From Posidonia oceanica (Eukaryota; Streptophyta; Magnoliopsida; Alismatales; Posidoniaceae), in NCBI GenBank assembly GCA_037176725.1, contig JAZBRS010000026.1, positions 99,803,501-99,867,500 of the forward strand: a stretch of DNA of 64,000 nucleotides, written 5' to 3'. Each line of letters starts with the position of its first letter. Position 1 is the stretch's first letter. Below are positions 33,181-45,600 of this stretch, piece after piece. A program made the position numbers and the translations under genes. The notes beneath the pieces were generated by a model. The model worked only from the letters and a program-made list of their open reading frames with translations. It had not been told where the DNA came from and ran no database searches.

Positions 33181-34883
33181 CTACGTCTGGAGAGGTTGGT
33201 ATTCAGGCAAAGGAAAGTCTGCAAGGTGATTTGCCATGGCTTGGCATTTCATGGCTCGCTGCGTGACAAAGGTGATGTCGTACTGAGACAGCAATACTTG
33301 CCACTTGACGCATCTGCCTACCATTGCTGGCTTCTGGAAGAGGAACTTGATGGGGTCATGTAGGCACAGGAGCCGGACTGGATACGCCATCATGTAGTGC
33401 CTCAGCTTCTGTGCGGCCCAGAGGAGGGATAAGCAGGTCTTCTCCATTGTGCTATACCTGGCTTCGCAATCATTGAATTTCTTGCTTAGGTAATAAATTA
33501 CATGCTCCTTTCTACCAGATTCATCATGCTGACCCAAGACGGTGCCCATGGAATGCTAGGTGGTAGAGAGGTAGAGAAGCAGAGGTCTCCCCGACGTGGG
33601 AGGGACCAACACAGGAGGCTTGGTCAGGAGTTGCTTGATCTTGTCAAAGGCAGCTTGGCATTCCTCGCTCCAGTTAATCTGTGCATTCTTCCTCAGGAGC
33701 TTGAAGATCGGTTCGCATATAGGCGTGAGCTGCACAATGAACCGGCTGATATACTGCAGGCGTCCGAGCAGGCCTCGGACTTCTTTCTCTGTCCTGGGGG
33801 TGGCATGTCCATGATGGCTTTTGCTTTCATCGGGTCCACTTCAATCCCGCTCTGGCTAACAATGTAGCCTAGGAGCTTGCCAGAAGATACCCCAAATACG
33901 CATTTGCTGGGGTTAAGGCGCAACTTATACTTTCGCAAGCGGTCAAAGAGCTTCCTTAAGCAGGCAAGGTGATCCTCAGGCTCTTTGGTCTTGGCAATCA
34001 TATCATCCATGTATACCTCAACTTCCTGATGCATGAGGTCCTAGAAAAGTGCAGTCATGGCCCTCTGATAGGTTGCGCCAGCATTTTTCAGCCCAAATGG
34101 CATAACTTGATAGCAGAAGACACCCTAAGGGGTGATGAATGACGTTTTCTCCATATCCTCCTCTACCATTCTGATCTGGTTATAGCTAGAGAAGCCATCC
34201 ATAAAAGAGAGCATCTTGTGCCCTGCAGTGTTGTCGACTAGGACATCAATGTGCGGCAGGGGAAAATCATCCTTGGGACTCGCCTTGTTCAGGTCCTGAT
34301 AATCGATGCTCATGCGGACTCGTCCATCCTTCTTGGGCACTGGGACGACATTTGCAAGCAACTCAGGGTATAGGACAACCTTGAGGAAGTTAACATTGTG
34401 CTGCTTCATGATCTCCTCCTTGATCATAAGTTGCCACTGCAATCGCCATTGCCTTAGCTTCTGCTTTACTGGCCTTGCGTCTTGGTCTAGGGGCAGCTTG
34501 TGCACAACTATCTCAATGTCGAGGCCCACCATATCCTCGTAGCTCCAGGCGAAGACATCCACATATTCTTTCAAGAATGCGATGAATTTTGCTCTAGCCT
34601 GGGGCGACAGAAGGGCGCTAATGCGGACCTCTCTGATTTCTTCTGCTGTGCCAATGCTGACAACCTTTGTCTCCTCTTCGACATGGAGGTTGGGGCCTTC
34701 TGGATCGTCGTCGTGGGGCCGGAACTCAGGCAATGGTTCATCATTCTCATCTTCGCCTGCATCATCCTCCTCTCCATATGCAATGAGCTCTGAGAGGATC
34801 TCCTTTTCAAAAGTGGGGTCTGAGATATCGAAGGAGTGCAAGTGTTCCGCTGCTTGGCCCTGGTGACACTTTAGGATGGTCAC
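33181..34883 (-). pseudogene. pol: Element B reverse transcriptase and first RNase H, broken
   Basis: Minus strand. The segment 34883-34125 carries the acidic pre-RT region (HSFDI..EKEILSELIAYGEEDD), the KKDGRVRMSIDYQDLNKASPKDDF fingers motif and MDGFSSYNQI. The segment 34034-33693 carries the catalytic site as YMDD (34002-34013), a V-to-M difference from the YVDD of A and C that is common in retroviruses. A frameshift near 33800 precedes the first RNase H stretch 33549-33181. Premature stops occur at TGG-type positions (for example after SFITP near 34125). It cannot make a functional enzyme. Confidence 0.92.
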
Positions 34884-37879
34884 GCATACCCGAGTGTTTT
34901 TATGCCCTTGGCGCGTGACCTCTGTCCTGGCAAGCTCCTCAGCTAGCTCTGCCTACTTTGACTCTGCTGATTCTGCTAATTCTGCTGCTGTTGACTGTGC
35001 TGATTCCAACTGTGCTGCTGCCTACTGTGTGGGGGCTACATATGCTACTGCTTGCTGCTGGTGCCTGCTGTGTGGGGGCTACATATGCTACTGCTTGCTG
35101 CTGGTGCCTGCCGTGTTACTGCTTGTGCATGTTGTGCCACCGCCGACGCATGTTGTACTACCGCTGGTGCATGTTGCTCTAATACTACAGCATGTTGCTT
35201 TACTATTACAGGTGCATGTCGCTCTACTACTACTACTACATGTTGCTTTACTACTACTGCATGTTGCTCTACTACTATAGGTGCATGTTGCTCTGCATGG
35301 TGCTCTGCATGGGACTCTGCATGGGGCTCTGCATGGGACTCTGCATGGGACTCTGCATGGTGCTCTGCATGGGACTCTGCATGGGACTCTGCATGGGGCT
35401 CTGCATGGTGATCTGCTACTGGTGCATGTTGTACCACTACTACTTGCTGTGTTACTGGTGCTGCCTGTGGTGCTAATACTGCGGGTATCTGCTGTGCTGT
35501 TGCAGCTGCATGCTCTAGCGTGCTTGCCATGGTTATATCAGGCTGGCAGCTGATCAGGGTACTGCCGCCTACTGCATTGTCCAAGTGTGGCATGCGCTGC
35601 ACGAACCATCGAGACCCACCCCCTGGCTACAAGGTGATCAGCTCATCTAGTCTGACGGGTGCCTCGAGAGCTAGATCCTCCTCTAGGACCATGATAGAGG
35701 GATCTGTGGCCACAGCCTTCCCCTTCTTCTGTACAGTCTCATGCACTACCACGTCCTGCGCCAGCAACGTGAGCTGCTCCTGGAATAACTGCTCCAAGTC
35801 TCCCATAGAGAAATCAATCTGAGCATCTGTAGCTGCTCCTGCCTCCTCATCCGAGGGTGAGTCGACATAGTAAGCGACTGCCGGGCTTGCGGTCGGCCCT
35901 GACTCGACTGCTGGGCTTTCTGCTGCTTGGGGCATCTGCTTTGCTGCTGCTAGGTATGCTGCCAAGATCATTGCTGCTGCTGGTGGGGAGGCACAACTGT
36001 CCTTCTGAGGGGGCAATGGCTAGGCCGCCATGCTTGGGGATGAAACGCCGGTGCCTATGGGTGACAGTGGTGGTCTCCCGGTAGCAGCGGTGAAAATCTT
36101 CCGCATAGCAAGATCTGCTTAGGCTGACAGCGGTGTGCTTGACTGAGCCACCTAGCTTGCTTGTGGCGCTGTCAATGTTGTGGGCTGAGTCACGCTGTCG
36201 CCTGATCTGACTGACTGTGCCGCCTGAGAAAGTGATTTCCAAGCTGGTGCGGCTGCGGCCACGGGCTGACTACTAGATAACACCGGAGGGCATGCTTCTG
36301 ACTCTGGTGCTGTGGCTGCGACTGTCGGTAACTTTGGTGATGCTGCAGGAAGAGGGGAAACTGTCAGCCCTGCCCCAGGGTTTGCTAACTCTGCTGCTTC
36401 ATTAGTAAGTGCCAAGCAAACTGACCGGGACGCAGTCGCATTGAGCTGATCCTTGCTGCTGGTTGGGGCTGCCTCAATTATGCCAGACTCCTCCTCATCT
36501 GAGTAGTAGTCCTCGATGCAGACCCATTCTTCCTCTAGCAGCTGAGAACTTGGGCATGACGCCTGCTGTGTTGAGGCTTCACTATTGTTAGATTCCAGGA
36601 TACCTGCACTGGTGAAGTTAGTGAGGTCCTGCGAGATAGCTATCCTCTGATCCTTGGGCAGCATGCATCTGTCTTTGCTGGACTGCAGATCATATCCGAG
36701 ACCTTCAGAATCTCTTCGCTCTGTTGCTCTGATTGGCTCATCGATTCCCTGGCCATATCGCCCGAGCGGTGCTCCCTTGACATAGCCCCATCTGTGACAG
36801 ACATTTTCGACCATCCAAAAGGGGTTGCTGTGAACGGCCAAGGAGTTGACACGTTCAAGATCAGGTACAAAGCTAACCGGCTCACACCGATTGACTCGAT
36901 ACAAGGCAGCTGAAAGTTCAAGGTCAAAAGGGATAGTATGCGAAGAGATGGGTGCAACCGCCTCGATGCACTCCTTTTCGAAGTTTTCCGCCATTACAAC
37001 GACAACATCGTCGCCGTGGTGAAACTTGATCATGCGGTGGAGGGTCGAGGGGATGACCTAATGCTTGTGCAGCCATGGGCGCCCAAGCAAGAAGTTAAAG
37101 TTAGGCTCCAAGTCAACAATGTAGAACTCCACATCAAAAGTGACCGGGCCAATGATCGAAGGAATAATCAGAATCCCTAGAGTGTCATGGTGCGTGTTAT
37201 TAAAAGCTGTCATTCCCTATATCGCCGGAGTGATATCCTCAGCTTTGAATCCGAGCCTGGTTGCAGTGCGCAATGGACAGACATTAAGGCCTGACCCGTT
37301 ATCAACCAGCGATAGGGGATTGTAGAAGTTTTTGTATTGCACCGTGACAAACAAGGGTTGGTTATGATTAATCCCCGCTGGAGGCAGCTCATCGCTCGTG
37401 AAAGAGATGATCTGCGGCTCCGCGACAACGCCAACCATGCTCTCCAGGGCCGCGGGTTCTATGGCTTGGGACACACAGCCAGCTTGGAACACTCGGAGAA
37501 AAGCCTCACGGTGTTCGGAAGAAGAGTGAATAAGGTCACAAATGGAAATATCGTCTTTAACCCTCCTAAGCTGGGAAGTGATGCCAGTTTTGTGGTGCGG
37601 CTTTCTGGCAATAGGAGGGGGTGCTCTGGGAGTTGGCTCTACCGGGCTAGGTGCAGGGGGTTGGCTTGATGCTGGGGGTGCTACAGGCTGGCTGATAGGT
37701 AGGGGTGCTGCTGGCTAGCTTGCTGGTGGAGGTGCAACGGGTGTTGGATGGCTGGGCCTTACCACTGGTGCTATGGGCTGGTATACCCTCCCTGATCGTG
37801 TGACTTCTGCACATGTTTCCGTGGCATAGTTGTAGGGAACGCGATGGGGGTCCCAGGTTAAATTAATAACTGCTGGGGC
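34884..37879 (-). pseudogene. Element B protease and linker, broken
   Basis: Minus strand. Protease-like DNGSGLNVCP lies near 37280-37310, and DELPPAGINHNQPLF precedes it. A stop after EDITPAI (37217) is followed by the protease tail and the G-patch-like WGYVKGAPLGRYGQGI segment near 36770 (frame 37033-36152). The linker is Ser/Ala/Gln-rich with YYVDSPSDEEAG near 35860. It contains a 10-copy 12-bp repeat (35291-35410) absent from A and C. Confidence 0.85.
35291..35410 (-). repeat. 12-bp coding repeat in B linker, ten copies
   Basis: CTCTGCATGG recurs every 12 bp at 35291, 35303 and so on to 35399. On the minus strand in the polyprotein frame it encodes a tetrapeptide HAE followed by S, P or H. 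Trinucleotide-like TACTAC-rich sequence lies just left of it. A and C have an alanine/serine/glutamate-rich linker here without this repeat. Confidence 0.9.
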
Positions 37880-40446
37880 CTATGCTGCAAGCACAAGAGG
37901 GGCTACCGGAGGGTTGGCTGGGTAATAGGGCGAGGGGTACTGGTGCTGGTAGGTTGCTGGAGGCCCTGGCTGAGACCTAGCTAACAGGCTGACTGGGGGC
38001 CTACCTAAATAAGAGGCTGGAGTTTGGGCCTGAGGTCTGGCTTGAAGGTATACAGGGGCAAGGGCCTGAGGATGCATGGTAGGGTGGGTGGGCCTGGCAC
38101 GAGGTCGGATCATATGGACTCTCGACTCAGAGCCGGCAATGGCCACACGATACAAAGCTAGTGGAAAGGGCTCCGAGACATCATGAATGAGCTCGGAGGG
38201 GTCTACCACAGACATAGCAGGCCCGGAAGGGGAGAGAGAATAGATTCTCGAGGTCCCTGTGCCGTCCGGATTGGGATGCTCCGGGAGGGGCTGGTGGACA
38301 ATGCTGGGATGAGGGGGTGCTAATGCTGATGCAGGGGCTAATGCTGATGGAGGAATGGAAGAAGGTGCCTCGTGCGTGTGGATCGAAATCATTCCCGATT
38401 CGATCAAGTTCGAGATGGCGTCCCGCAGAGTGAGGCAACTGTTCGTCGAGTGCCCAGGGGCTCGATGAAAGTCGCAAATAAGGTGCGCCTTATGCCAATG
38501 CGGAAGTGGATTTGGCAAAGGGCGCGCCTCGGGAAACCTCAGAAATGTCGCAACCTTGGGGAGGACGGCGGTTAACGGCTCCACCAGTAGGGTGAATTGA
38601 CGCCGTGGTCGCCTCTGCCCCTAGGGCTGTGCTTGCCGGGCCGGTGCGGTAGGATACACTGGTTGGGCAGTGGTGGTGATTTGTGGTGTGGGAGGTGCTC
38701 TAGGTGCTGGTGCATATACTACTTGATGCGGGGGAGGCCGAACCACCAGCTGAACAGGCACGGGCGTGGGGTCGACGTAGGCAACAGTAGGCTTTGGCGA
38801 GTCCTTCTTCTTGGGTCGGCTGCTGGTGGTGCCATTGCTGTTGTTGCTGATGTTGCTGTTGGTGGTGGCCTACTTGGCAAATGTAGAGAGCGCTGGGTAG
38901 TTGCCACTCTGTAGCGAACTCTCCACGCGGGTGCCAGCCCGAATCAGTGTAGAGAAGGTTGTGACAGGTTGAATGCTGAGTAGAGCCCCGATAGTGGGCT
39001 GCGCACCCCCGATCACAATCTCGAGGGACTCCTCATCAGAGGGTCCGTCTCGAACCTGCGAAGCGAGTGCACGCCAGCGGCCGACATACTCCCCGAACGG
39101 CTTGCCGGGGTTCTGCTTTAATGCGACCAGGTCCGCGCGCTTAAGGACTAGGTCTAAGTTGAAGGAATATTGTCCCAGGAATGCCTGGCTGAGGTCGTTC
39201 CACGTCTTGATGCTGGCCATACCAAGTATGTGAACCACTTGAGCGCAAGGCCACTTAGACTTTTCTGGAACAAGCGGATTAGCAATCTCTCGTCAGCCTA
39301 GAGCTGAGCGAGATCTCCACAGTACGCCTTCAGATGTGCAATCGGGCAACCTCTACCATTGTATTTTTCAAATACCAGGATGCAGAACTTCGGGGGGAGT
39401 ACCGCCTTTGGGAAGTAATAGAGATCCCGGAACTGGTAAGACTGGTGGTCTGTACCCTGCACTTGTTGTAGTGCTTTCTCCAGAACGGCCAACCTATCAT
39501 CGTTAGAATCTGGAGCTGCTGCCAAAAGAGGTGGTACAGCAGGGGCAAGGGCCACATACACCGCATAAGATGCACTGAGGTGCTCCTCTAGGTCAACCAT
39601 CACATCGCCTGGTGGAGCGACGGGATGGGCAGCGTATCCGTGCGAGTGTGTTGTGTGTGCTGGCATGTATGCTGGGGTGGGGTATTGCTGATGCAGGGGG
39701 TATGAATAACTAGTACGCTGAGTAATAGGTGATGCAGAGTGCTGGAGCATCAGCTACGGCACCGGCACGATGCCGGGCTGTGGACTAGAGGGATACTGCA
39801 CTCCGACCAGTCCTACGGACTGACCACCAGGTGCCAGAGGAGGATGCTCTGCTTGGTGTTGTGCATATGCGGGAGGCGGAAGCTGGGCCCCCATCGCCTG
39901 AGCAGTGAGTAGCTGAGGTGATGGTCTGGGCAGGGGAGCAGAAGGGAATGCCTGCGATGCGAGAGCAGGTCACAGCAGAGCCTTGGGAGCAGCAGGAGTA
40001 AATGAGGGGCGAAGAGATAGAGCCGTGCCTTGCAGTCTCTGGGCAGTCTCCATCAGCTGCTGCTACTGCATCTCAGGGGACCCGTCAGTAGGTATGCTGA
40101 GTTGCAGGATCGGCGGAGGACCAGAATCAAGCGGCTGGGACACAGATTGTCCAAGGGGCAGAGGTCCTAAGGCGTAATTCGCCGTAGTAGGGTGAGTGTC
40201 AAAATTGACATTACCCTGGAGAGGAGGAGTCAGCGGTGTCTTCGGAGCACAGGCGGCGGTTACCAAGACAGTCTCGGCAACTAGGTCCGGCGGAACCTGC
40301 CACTGCCCCATAGAATAAGAAGGCGGTAGCTATACCAGAGAAGGTGACGCTGGCATAGAGGGAGTCAATGTAGGAGCCGAAGGGACCAAAAGAGGGGCCA
40401 CCTCCGGGACAACAGGGACTTGGGAGTCACCAACAAACTGGGCCAT
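37880..40446 (-). pseudogene. gag: Element B gag, broken
   Basis: Minus strand, from the ATG at 40446 (MAQFVGDS, aligned with MAQYVSEP of A and C). Segments are visible for the proline-rich N-terminus (40311-40063), the conserved YQFRDLYYFPKAVLPPKF stretch (39750-39298), the gag domain (39238-38870) and the zinc knuckle CDFH..GHSTNSC near 38440-38480. At least four premature stops or frame changes separate them. Confidence 0.88.
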
Positions 40447-41606
40447 CGCTGACCGAGAACGGGTGATCACACGGCTACGAGAGGGGGCAAGAAGGGCGAA
40501 TCCTAGGAGGAGCTATGTTCGCTAAAGCGAAGTAGCTCAGAAGGAGGGATGATCAGAAGCAGGGGTCGCAGCAGGGGCGCCAGTAAGAGAAGGCACTCAA
40601 GCTCCGGCTAAGGAACTCACTAACAGTCCTCTACGCGAAAAGGCAAACAAAATCAAGGGATTAGAACCCGAAAGTAAAAGCAAATGTTTTGATGTATGAT
40701 ATGAATGCAGATGTATGCTTTCTAGCATGCTCTCCCTCACCAATCTTGGGTGTCCTAGTAGGCAGTCTACTTCGAACGCTCAGGGGTGTACGGGTCGCTG
40801 ACTCAGGCTAGAAAAAAGCAGGTCCCACGTCTTAAACCCGACCCAAATCTCAGATGGTGACGTAGTGGTGCGTAGGTGGCCTTGACCCTGCCAGAAGCAT
40901 GAGTGGTACCCTCTACTAACACCGACGCGGTCCCCTGACAAGGGGGGACAGACCGATCTACTTACGCCACGCCAAAGCGCTGGGGGCAAGAAACCAGGAC
41001 TATCCTTCTCAGACTATAGGTGGACTCAGATGAGAAGAATGCATGCCCTGTATGATGCTTTATGCAAATGCTTCGCATTTTATCTTGCGCATTTTATTAA
41101 CTCAAGGGGGTGTTGGTGAGTTTGCAGTCTCTAGTTGCTCCTAGAAGTTCTTTTTACTTGCTGTTTTTAGTTAGCCTTGGGGGAAGCAATCAGTCTCTAA
41201 TTGTCCTTAGGCTTAGTGCAAAAGGGGAAGAAAATCACCCAATCATGGCAAACAGACAACACACATCATTGCAAAAGGCATGGGCATGGCATGTGTATGT
41301 GTGTGTGAGCATGATAGCGAAAGAAAAACACTTATAATAGCAAAAAGCAGGTATGCATAGCATGTGCAGGTGCAGTGGCATTGTATTGGTGTAAAAGGAA
41401 GCATTCATCATTCAAAAGGCATGCATGGTGTGCCAAGCAAGTATTTAGACATGTGATGTAGACAAATAAAGCAGCGCAAGCAATCATGGCATAAAGCAGG
41501 TAAATAAACAAGCAAGTAGGTAAGCAAGTAAAGCAGGCGAAAGCAAAAGGCAAGCAAAACACAGAAGCAAGAGGCGAGAAAGCCAAAGCGAAAGCCAGAG
41601 TACTGC
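40447..41606 (-). other. Element B untranslated leader
   Basis: Noncoding. It matches the A leader in several blocks, including the AGCATGC..ATATCAT landmark before gag and the tandem of short AAGCAAGTA-like words near 41500-41560. No protein-like frame. Confidence 0.7.
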
Positions 41607-41624
41607 TCCCCAGCGGAGTCGCCA
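41607..41624 (-). promoter_or_regulatory. Primer-binding site of element B
   Basis: On the minus strand TGGCGACTCCGCTGGGGA lies one base after the end of the LTR (TACTACA). Same tRNA-Arg(ACG)-type primer site as in element A. Confidence 0.85.
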
Positions 41625-41625
41625 C

Positions 41626-42671
41626 TGTAGTAATCCTGAATTCTGATCGTCCATGCACGTTACTAAAGCTTGCGTGCACCGATCAAAATATGCTCACTAT
41701 ATGCGGCAGGATCCGAGGGAAGAAACTCGACTCGGAAACGCTGGCAAAAGAAAAGAAAAGAGATGATAAGACAAAATTGGAGTCACCACTAGGTCTATTG
41801 AATTGGAAGACAGGGAAAACCGAGGGTTAAGCATAAAAAGACATGCAAAACCGGATGCAAGGAGGGGCAAAGGGATGCAATGCTAATCTAAGCTATGCTA
41901 TGCTATGCTATGACTCATGCCTAGGATAAAGGAAAGGTCGATGCAAGCCAAGAGAAAGGGCAGGGACTCCTATTACACATGGGGAAGGTGTTAGGCTCCC
42001 CGATACGTCCGAGAGTTGGTCTTTTTTAGGCAATCTCACACTAATGTAGGGAATTGCTAGCCTAATGCCTAAAATGCCTACCTGCTATGCATGGGAAATA
42101 AACGTGCTATTTATGTGCTCAGCCACACTACTAGTGTTCCGAACTGGGCGGACCCTGGTTCGTGAGAACTCCTAAGTAGTAAGCATCATAGCCCTATATG
42201 CAGATGTAAGTGATAAAGCAAAACCACGAGGAAATGAAGCAACGCAACCGACATGTAAGCGATAAAGCAAAAGCAGGTGCAGAAAATGGCGCAAAAATGC
42301 GGGAAACAATGCGAGGCACGGAAAACGAGGCAAACGGCGAAAAACGATGCAACGGGGCACAGAAAACTATGCAGCGGAGCTGGAAACGATGCAAAATGCA
42401 GAAAACAGGGCAAAGCTCAGAAAACGAGGCAAAGCAGGGTGCAAAACCAAAACAAAGGGGTGGGCAACATGCATAGGGGTTGCAGCAAACGAAAGAAGCG
42501 AAAAAATGTAGAAAACGATGAGCGAAGCGAAATCAGCGCTTTAAAATGGCTGTCAGCCATCTACAAGTATTGGACGCTGGCAACACCAGCGTCCAATGTT
42601 GGACGCTATCATTGTTGGCGTCCAACACCTGCTGGAGGTAGACAGTATGCAATTTTGGAAAACAGTGTAGT
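41626..42671 (-). repeat. 3' part of the 5' LTR of element B
   Basis: Read on the minus strand this is the last kilobase of a Tat-type LTR, ending GGATTACTACA at 41626. Its right edge at 42671 meets the end of a second LTR (C) directly. The missing 5 kb would be right of element C, outside the window. It contains two strong hairpins at 42570-42626. Confidence 0.8.
42570..42626. repeat. Two adjacent perfect hairpins in B LTR
   Basis: TTGGACGCTGG (42570-42580) pairs with CCAGCGTCCAA (42586-42596). GTTGGACGC (42598-42606) pairs with GCGTCCAAC (42618-42626). All four arms share the core GGACGC/GCGTCC, so alternative pairings between the two hairpins are also possible. I did not find this pair in the A LTR. 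Confidence 0.85.
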
Positions 42672-45600
42672 TGTAGCGATCCCGATCGGAATCAGGCTCG
42701 CTAATTAGCGGCGATTGGATCCGAGGAAGAGGCTCAACTCGAAAACACTTAAAATCGAGGAGAAAAGGGAGAGATAAGACAAATCAGAGTCGCCACCATG
42801 TCTATTAACGGGAGACAAGGAAAACCGGGGGAAATGCATGAATTAACACGCAAAACCAAGAAAGAAATGCAAAGCAAAGCAATGCAAAGGAAAACAAATG
42901 CAAATGAATGCAAATGTGATGACTCTAGCCTAGGATAGGGGCAATATGGTCATTGCGGGCCAGAAGACAAGGCAAGGACTCCTGTTACGCGCGGGGAAGG
43001 TGTTAGGCACCCCCGACACGCCCGAGAATCGGTCTTTCTAGGCTTACGCTCGCATATGCAAGGAAATGCAGGATTGAATGCCTATGTGCCTATGAATGCC
43101 TAAATGAATGCTCAAGGAGTGCTCTAAGTGGGAAAATGCAAGGCAGGGAAGTAAACGTGCTCTCTAAGTGCTCAGCTACGCTGTCCGTGTTCCGAACCAG
43201 GCGAAACCTAGCTCGTGAGAACTCCAGGCAGTAAGCATCACAGCCCTATATGCAAATGCAAGTGAGAAAACAAAACAGCGGCAAAACCATGCAATGCGAT
43301 CGGCATGCAAGAGAAAACGGCGCGAAACACGCAAAACGAGGCGGGAAGCGAACAACGCACGCAAAACGATGCGAAAGAGCGAAACCGGTGCGCAAAACAA
43401 GCGAAAAAAAGTAAGGCGGCACGCAAAACGAGACAATAAAACAGAATGGTACGCAAAACGATGCGAAAAGAACGAAACCGGCACGCAAAGCAAGCGAAAA
43501 ACAAGACGGACGCGAAACGAGGCAAGAAAGCAGAATGGCACGCAGAACGGTGCGAAAAGAACGAAATCGGCATGCAAAATGAGCGAAAAAGCAAGGCGGC
43601 ACGCAAAACGAGACAACAAAACAGAATGGCACGCAAAACAATGCAAAAAGAACGAAACCGGCACGCAAAGCAAGCGAAAAACAAGACGGGCGCGAAACGA
43701 GGCAAGAAAACAGAATGGCACGCAAAACGGTGCAAAAAGAACGAAATCGGCAGGCAAAATGAGCGAAAAAGCAAGACGGGCGCGAAACGAGGCAAGAAAG
43801 CGGAATGGCACGCAAAACGGTGCAAAAAGAACGAAATCGGCAGGCAAAATGAGCGAAAAAGCAAGGCGGCACGCAAAACGAGACAACAAAACAGAATGGC
43901 ATGCAAAACGACGCAAAAAGAACGAAACCGGCATGCAAAGCAAGCGAAAAACAAGACGGCACGCAAAACGAGACAACAAAACAGAATGGCACGCAAAACG
44001 ATGCAAAAAGAACGAAACCGGCACGCAAAGCAAGCGAAAAACAAGACGGGCGCGAAACGAGGCAAGAAAGCAGAATGGCACGCAAAACGGTGCAAAAAGA
44101 ACGAAATCGACAGGCAAAATGAGCGAAAAAGCAAGACGGGCGCGAAACGAGGCAAGAAAGCAGAATGGCACGCAAAACGGTGCCAAAACAGCGAAACAAA
44201 ACCCCAGAAAAGCTATGCGAATGCTAATGCAAAGAAAAAGATCGGAAGATGCCAAAGAGAGGTAAGACAGCGCGTGTGTGAGGACAGACGCTGTTCGGGG
44301 CCGCACAGAGCAAGTGTAAAGACCTGCAAAGGGGAGAGTGAGCAAACGGAGGGATTACCGCCTCTTTGTGACCGTTTCCCACTAAACCGCTCCACGGTGT
44401 GTCTCGCACGCTGCCCAAAGCTCGCGATGCGATCGGATCGCGGAAAAGGGGGAAGAAAGTCACATTAAGCGGCAAAACCAGGGAAAACACAACACAAAAC
44501 ACTCAAGAGTACGCGAAACGGGGATTGGAATTGATAGACAAGAAGGGGAGGTCCTATTCTACATGCTCAAAGAGACCGAAAGCAAAAACGAGGCAAACTA
44601 TGCAAATGGCATGCGAATGATTGCAGTGCAAAGGTTCAGGAGGGCATACCTGGAAATCCTGGGGTCTGATCTGAAATCTGCTTGGTCCGTGCTGAAGAGT
44701 GCTTCGCTGCGGTCGCCTGGGCAGCTTGTTTGGGAAGATCCAACGGCCGGATTGAAAGATATCGCAGCTTCAGGGCGGAAAGGCCAGAACAGGAGAGAAG
44801 AATAGACCTAGGTGTTCAGGAGGTCCTAGGGATGTGCAAAAGGGTCCTCCCAGGTGGATGGGAGCTGAGGGGGCTCTGGTGTGTGCGAAAGAAACTTAAT
44901 GCAAAGCTACATGAATGCAAATGCATGCAAGATGCCAGAAAAGACAAGGAGGAAGACTTTTAGAAAAAAGGAGTTCAAGTGCTATTTTTAAAAAGAAAAG
45001 GGGCTTAAATGCAAATTTTTGAAAAGGATGGGGCTTACAGGCAGGGATTCTGAGAACAGGAGGTGGCAGGGGGTAGTTTTGCAAAAAATAGGCTTCAGAA
45101 CACAGCTTTTAAAAGTTGGTATGCATCAGAGGAGGTTTTGAAAGCGAAGGACAAGCAAAAAGCAATTTTTTAAAACATGAGGGGCTAAAATGCAATTTTT
45201 CCAGAAAACAGGGTCCTGGGGAGTCTGGGAATGCAAGTGGAGGGTCTATATGCAATTTTATAAGAATAGGAGCTAAGATGCAACTTTAGGGGCAAAACGG
45301 TCTTTTTACATGACTTTAAAAGGATGCAAGGACCTATGTGTCATTTTTAAATCATGCGAGGGTCAAGTATGCAATTTTAGATGCAAAATGTGCTCTGAAA
45401 TTACTGACCATGGACTGACATGCAATTTTTTGAAAATGCAAGGTTGAAAATGCAATGCAACAAGCTAAGATGCATGCAAAATGATCATTATGCATTTAAA
45501 ATGGACCTAGATGCAAAAATGAAAAATCAGAGGGGCAAACATGCAATACAGTAAGCAAACAATTTAAATTAAGACCTAGGTTCTACATTACAATGGATCA

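Noticed and set aside
43176..44468. Several 300-390-codon frames on both strands
   Set aside because: By-products of the 90-bp tandem repeat, whose length is near a multiple of three; composition is biased and there is no recognisable domain.
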